Shown here: positions 63,556-64,000 of the stretch, piece by piece | Numbering within the stretch: position 1 is the first letter of the stretch | Layout: each line of letters starts with the position of its first letter | From: DATMNR01 sp963702765 | GTDB taxonomy: Bacteria > Chloroflexota > Ktedonobacteria > Ktedonobacterales > Ktedonobacteraceae | DNA: 64,000 nucleotides | NCBI GenBank assembly: GCA_963702765.1 | Contig: CAVPEB010000072.1 | Coordinates: forward strand, 44,780 to 108,779 | Direction of reading: 5' to 3' | The notes under the pieces: model-generated | Seen by the model: only the letters and a program-made list of their open reading frames with translations | Databases searched by the model: none | What the model was told of the DNA's origin: nothing | Program-made: the position numbers and the translations under genes

Positions 63556-63942
63556 TATGCTTCTCCTGCCATTCTAAAGCCAGGAAGAACCTGCTTGCTC
63601 TGAGCGATATGCACCAATTGCTCCAGGCGTCGTGCTTCGGCTTGCAAGACCCGTTGTCCAAAACCTGTCAGGCGATAGTAGCGCCTGCGTTCATCGCCAT
63701 TGGGCTGGATCAGCATGTTCCTGTGATTCGATGATGAGATTGTCCTTGAGCATGCGCTGGATCGATCCATAGAGCGTTCCAGGACCCATGCGCATCGAAC
63801 CACCTGTGCGTGCCCCTACCTCTTGCATGATGGCATAGCCGTGCTTCTCGCCATCGGCAAGTGCCAGCAGGATGTGAAAAACTGCCGGGGTGAGCGGCAA
63901 CAATGCCTCCGGTTCACGCTGTTCATCGTTTAGCATAAGCAT
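63555..63942 (-). pseudogene. PadR-family regulator, one frameshift
   Basis: N-terminal winged helix: ALLPLTPAVFHILLALADGEKHGYAIMQEVGARTGGSMRMGPGTLYGSIQRMLKDNLIIES, then the frame breaks near 63,710 (DPAQWR stop). The correct continuation, PNGDERRRYYRLTGFGQRVLQAEARRLEQLV, lies in another frame and ends at 63555, overlapping the PP2C start. Short PadR form (about 128 residues). A single indel in the ...CCCAATGGCG... region explains it, so either a recent pseudogene or a sequence error. PadR plus a FREEYxxEM-type N-terminal domain is a known gene pair. Confidence 0.82.
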
Positions 63943-64000
63943 CTACTCCTGAAACATAAGCTTGAGTGACCAGCACATTCCATATTTAGTACACTATATC

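Noticed and set aside
1..64000. tRNA, rRNA and replication-origin features
   Set aside because: No cloverleaf, rRNA-like stretch or DnaA-box cluster was noticed by eye; a covariance-model scan would be needed to exclude tRNAs.

Overview
The window looks like chromosome from a Ktedonobacteria-type member of the Chloroflexota. This is inferred from the mixture of gene families, the many short dispersed repeats and the worn insertion sequences; there is no rRNA marker to prove it. Base composition is close to even. Most of 31-64 kb is ordinary housekeeping and envelope sequence, while 4.7-31 kb is accessory and heavily eroded.

Layout. 1-7.3 kb: a DprE1/DprE2-like pair (the first gene is cut by the window edge), three membrane proteins and a dead IS4-type element with recognisable inverted ends. 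7.5-9.2 kb: a large GxGYxYP-domain protein. 9.3-13.8 kb: tandem and dispersed repeats, two dead transposases and three CRISPR-repeat-like relics. 13.8-26.8 kb, all on the minus strand: a type III-D CRISPR-Cas locus in the transcriptional order cas6, cas10, RAMP, csx10, small protein, candidate cas11, RAMP, RAMP, csx19, RAMP, TIR-TIR-SAVED, cas1, cas2. A relic HTH gene and a relic csx15 lie divergently at 27.1-27.8 kb.

The CRISPR locus is the main find. Its Cas10 has a GGDD palm motif (cyclic-oligonucleotide synthesis) and no HD domain. Next to cas1 lies a TIR-TIR-SAVED gene, which would be the expected second-messenger-activated NAD-cleaving effector. However cas6, cas10, csx19, two RAMP genes, a small gene, csx15 and the TIR-SAVED gene all carry in-frame stops and/or frameshifts. 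cas1, cas2, two RAMP genes and the candidate cas11 are open; csx10 is open but lacks a normal start codon. The window therefore shows the fossil of a signalling type III-D system whose interference and effector parts have decayed.

28-64 kb: SGNH hydrolase, DUF4097 protein, rlmB, rnhB-rplS, rpsT, an L,D-transpeptidase lipoprotein, metB-like, an esterase, a beta-propeller protein, a two-gene lycopene cyclase (crtYc/crtYd), two rhomboid proteases, a three-gene membrane/MFS operon, tatA and tatC, an ECF sigma factor, and the lipid/translation cluster coaD, a coiled-coil gene, DUF177, rpmF, fabD, Asp23, nusB, acpP. Then follow a PadR-controlled MFS pump with two matching operator sites, an AfsR/LAL-type regulator, an IS110 fragment, and a PadR-PP2C pair in which the PP2C carries an unusual N-terminal domain. 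Several otherwise ordinary genes contain one clean frameshift, so part of the frameshifting may be sequence error; the in-frame nonsense codons in the CRISPR locus are not easily explained that way.
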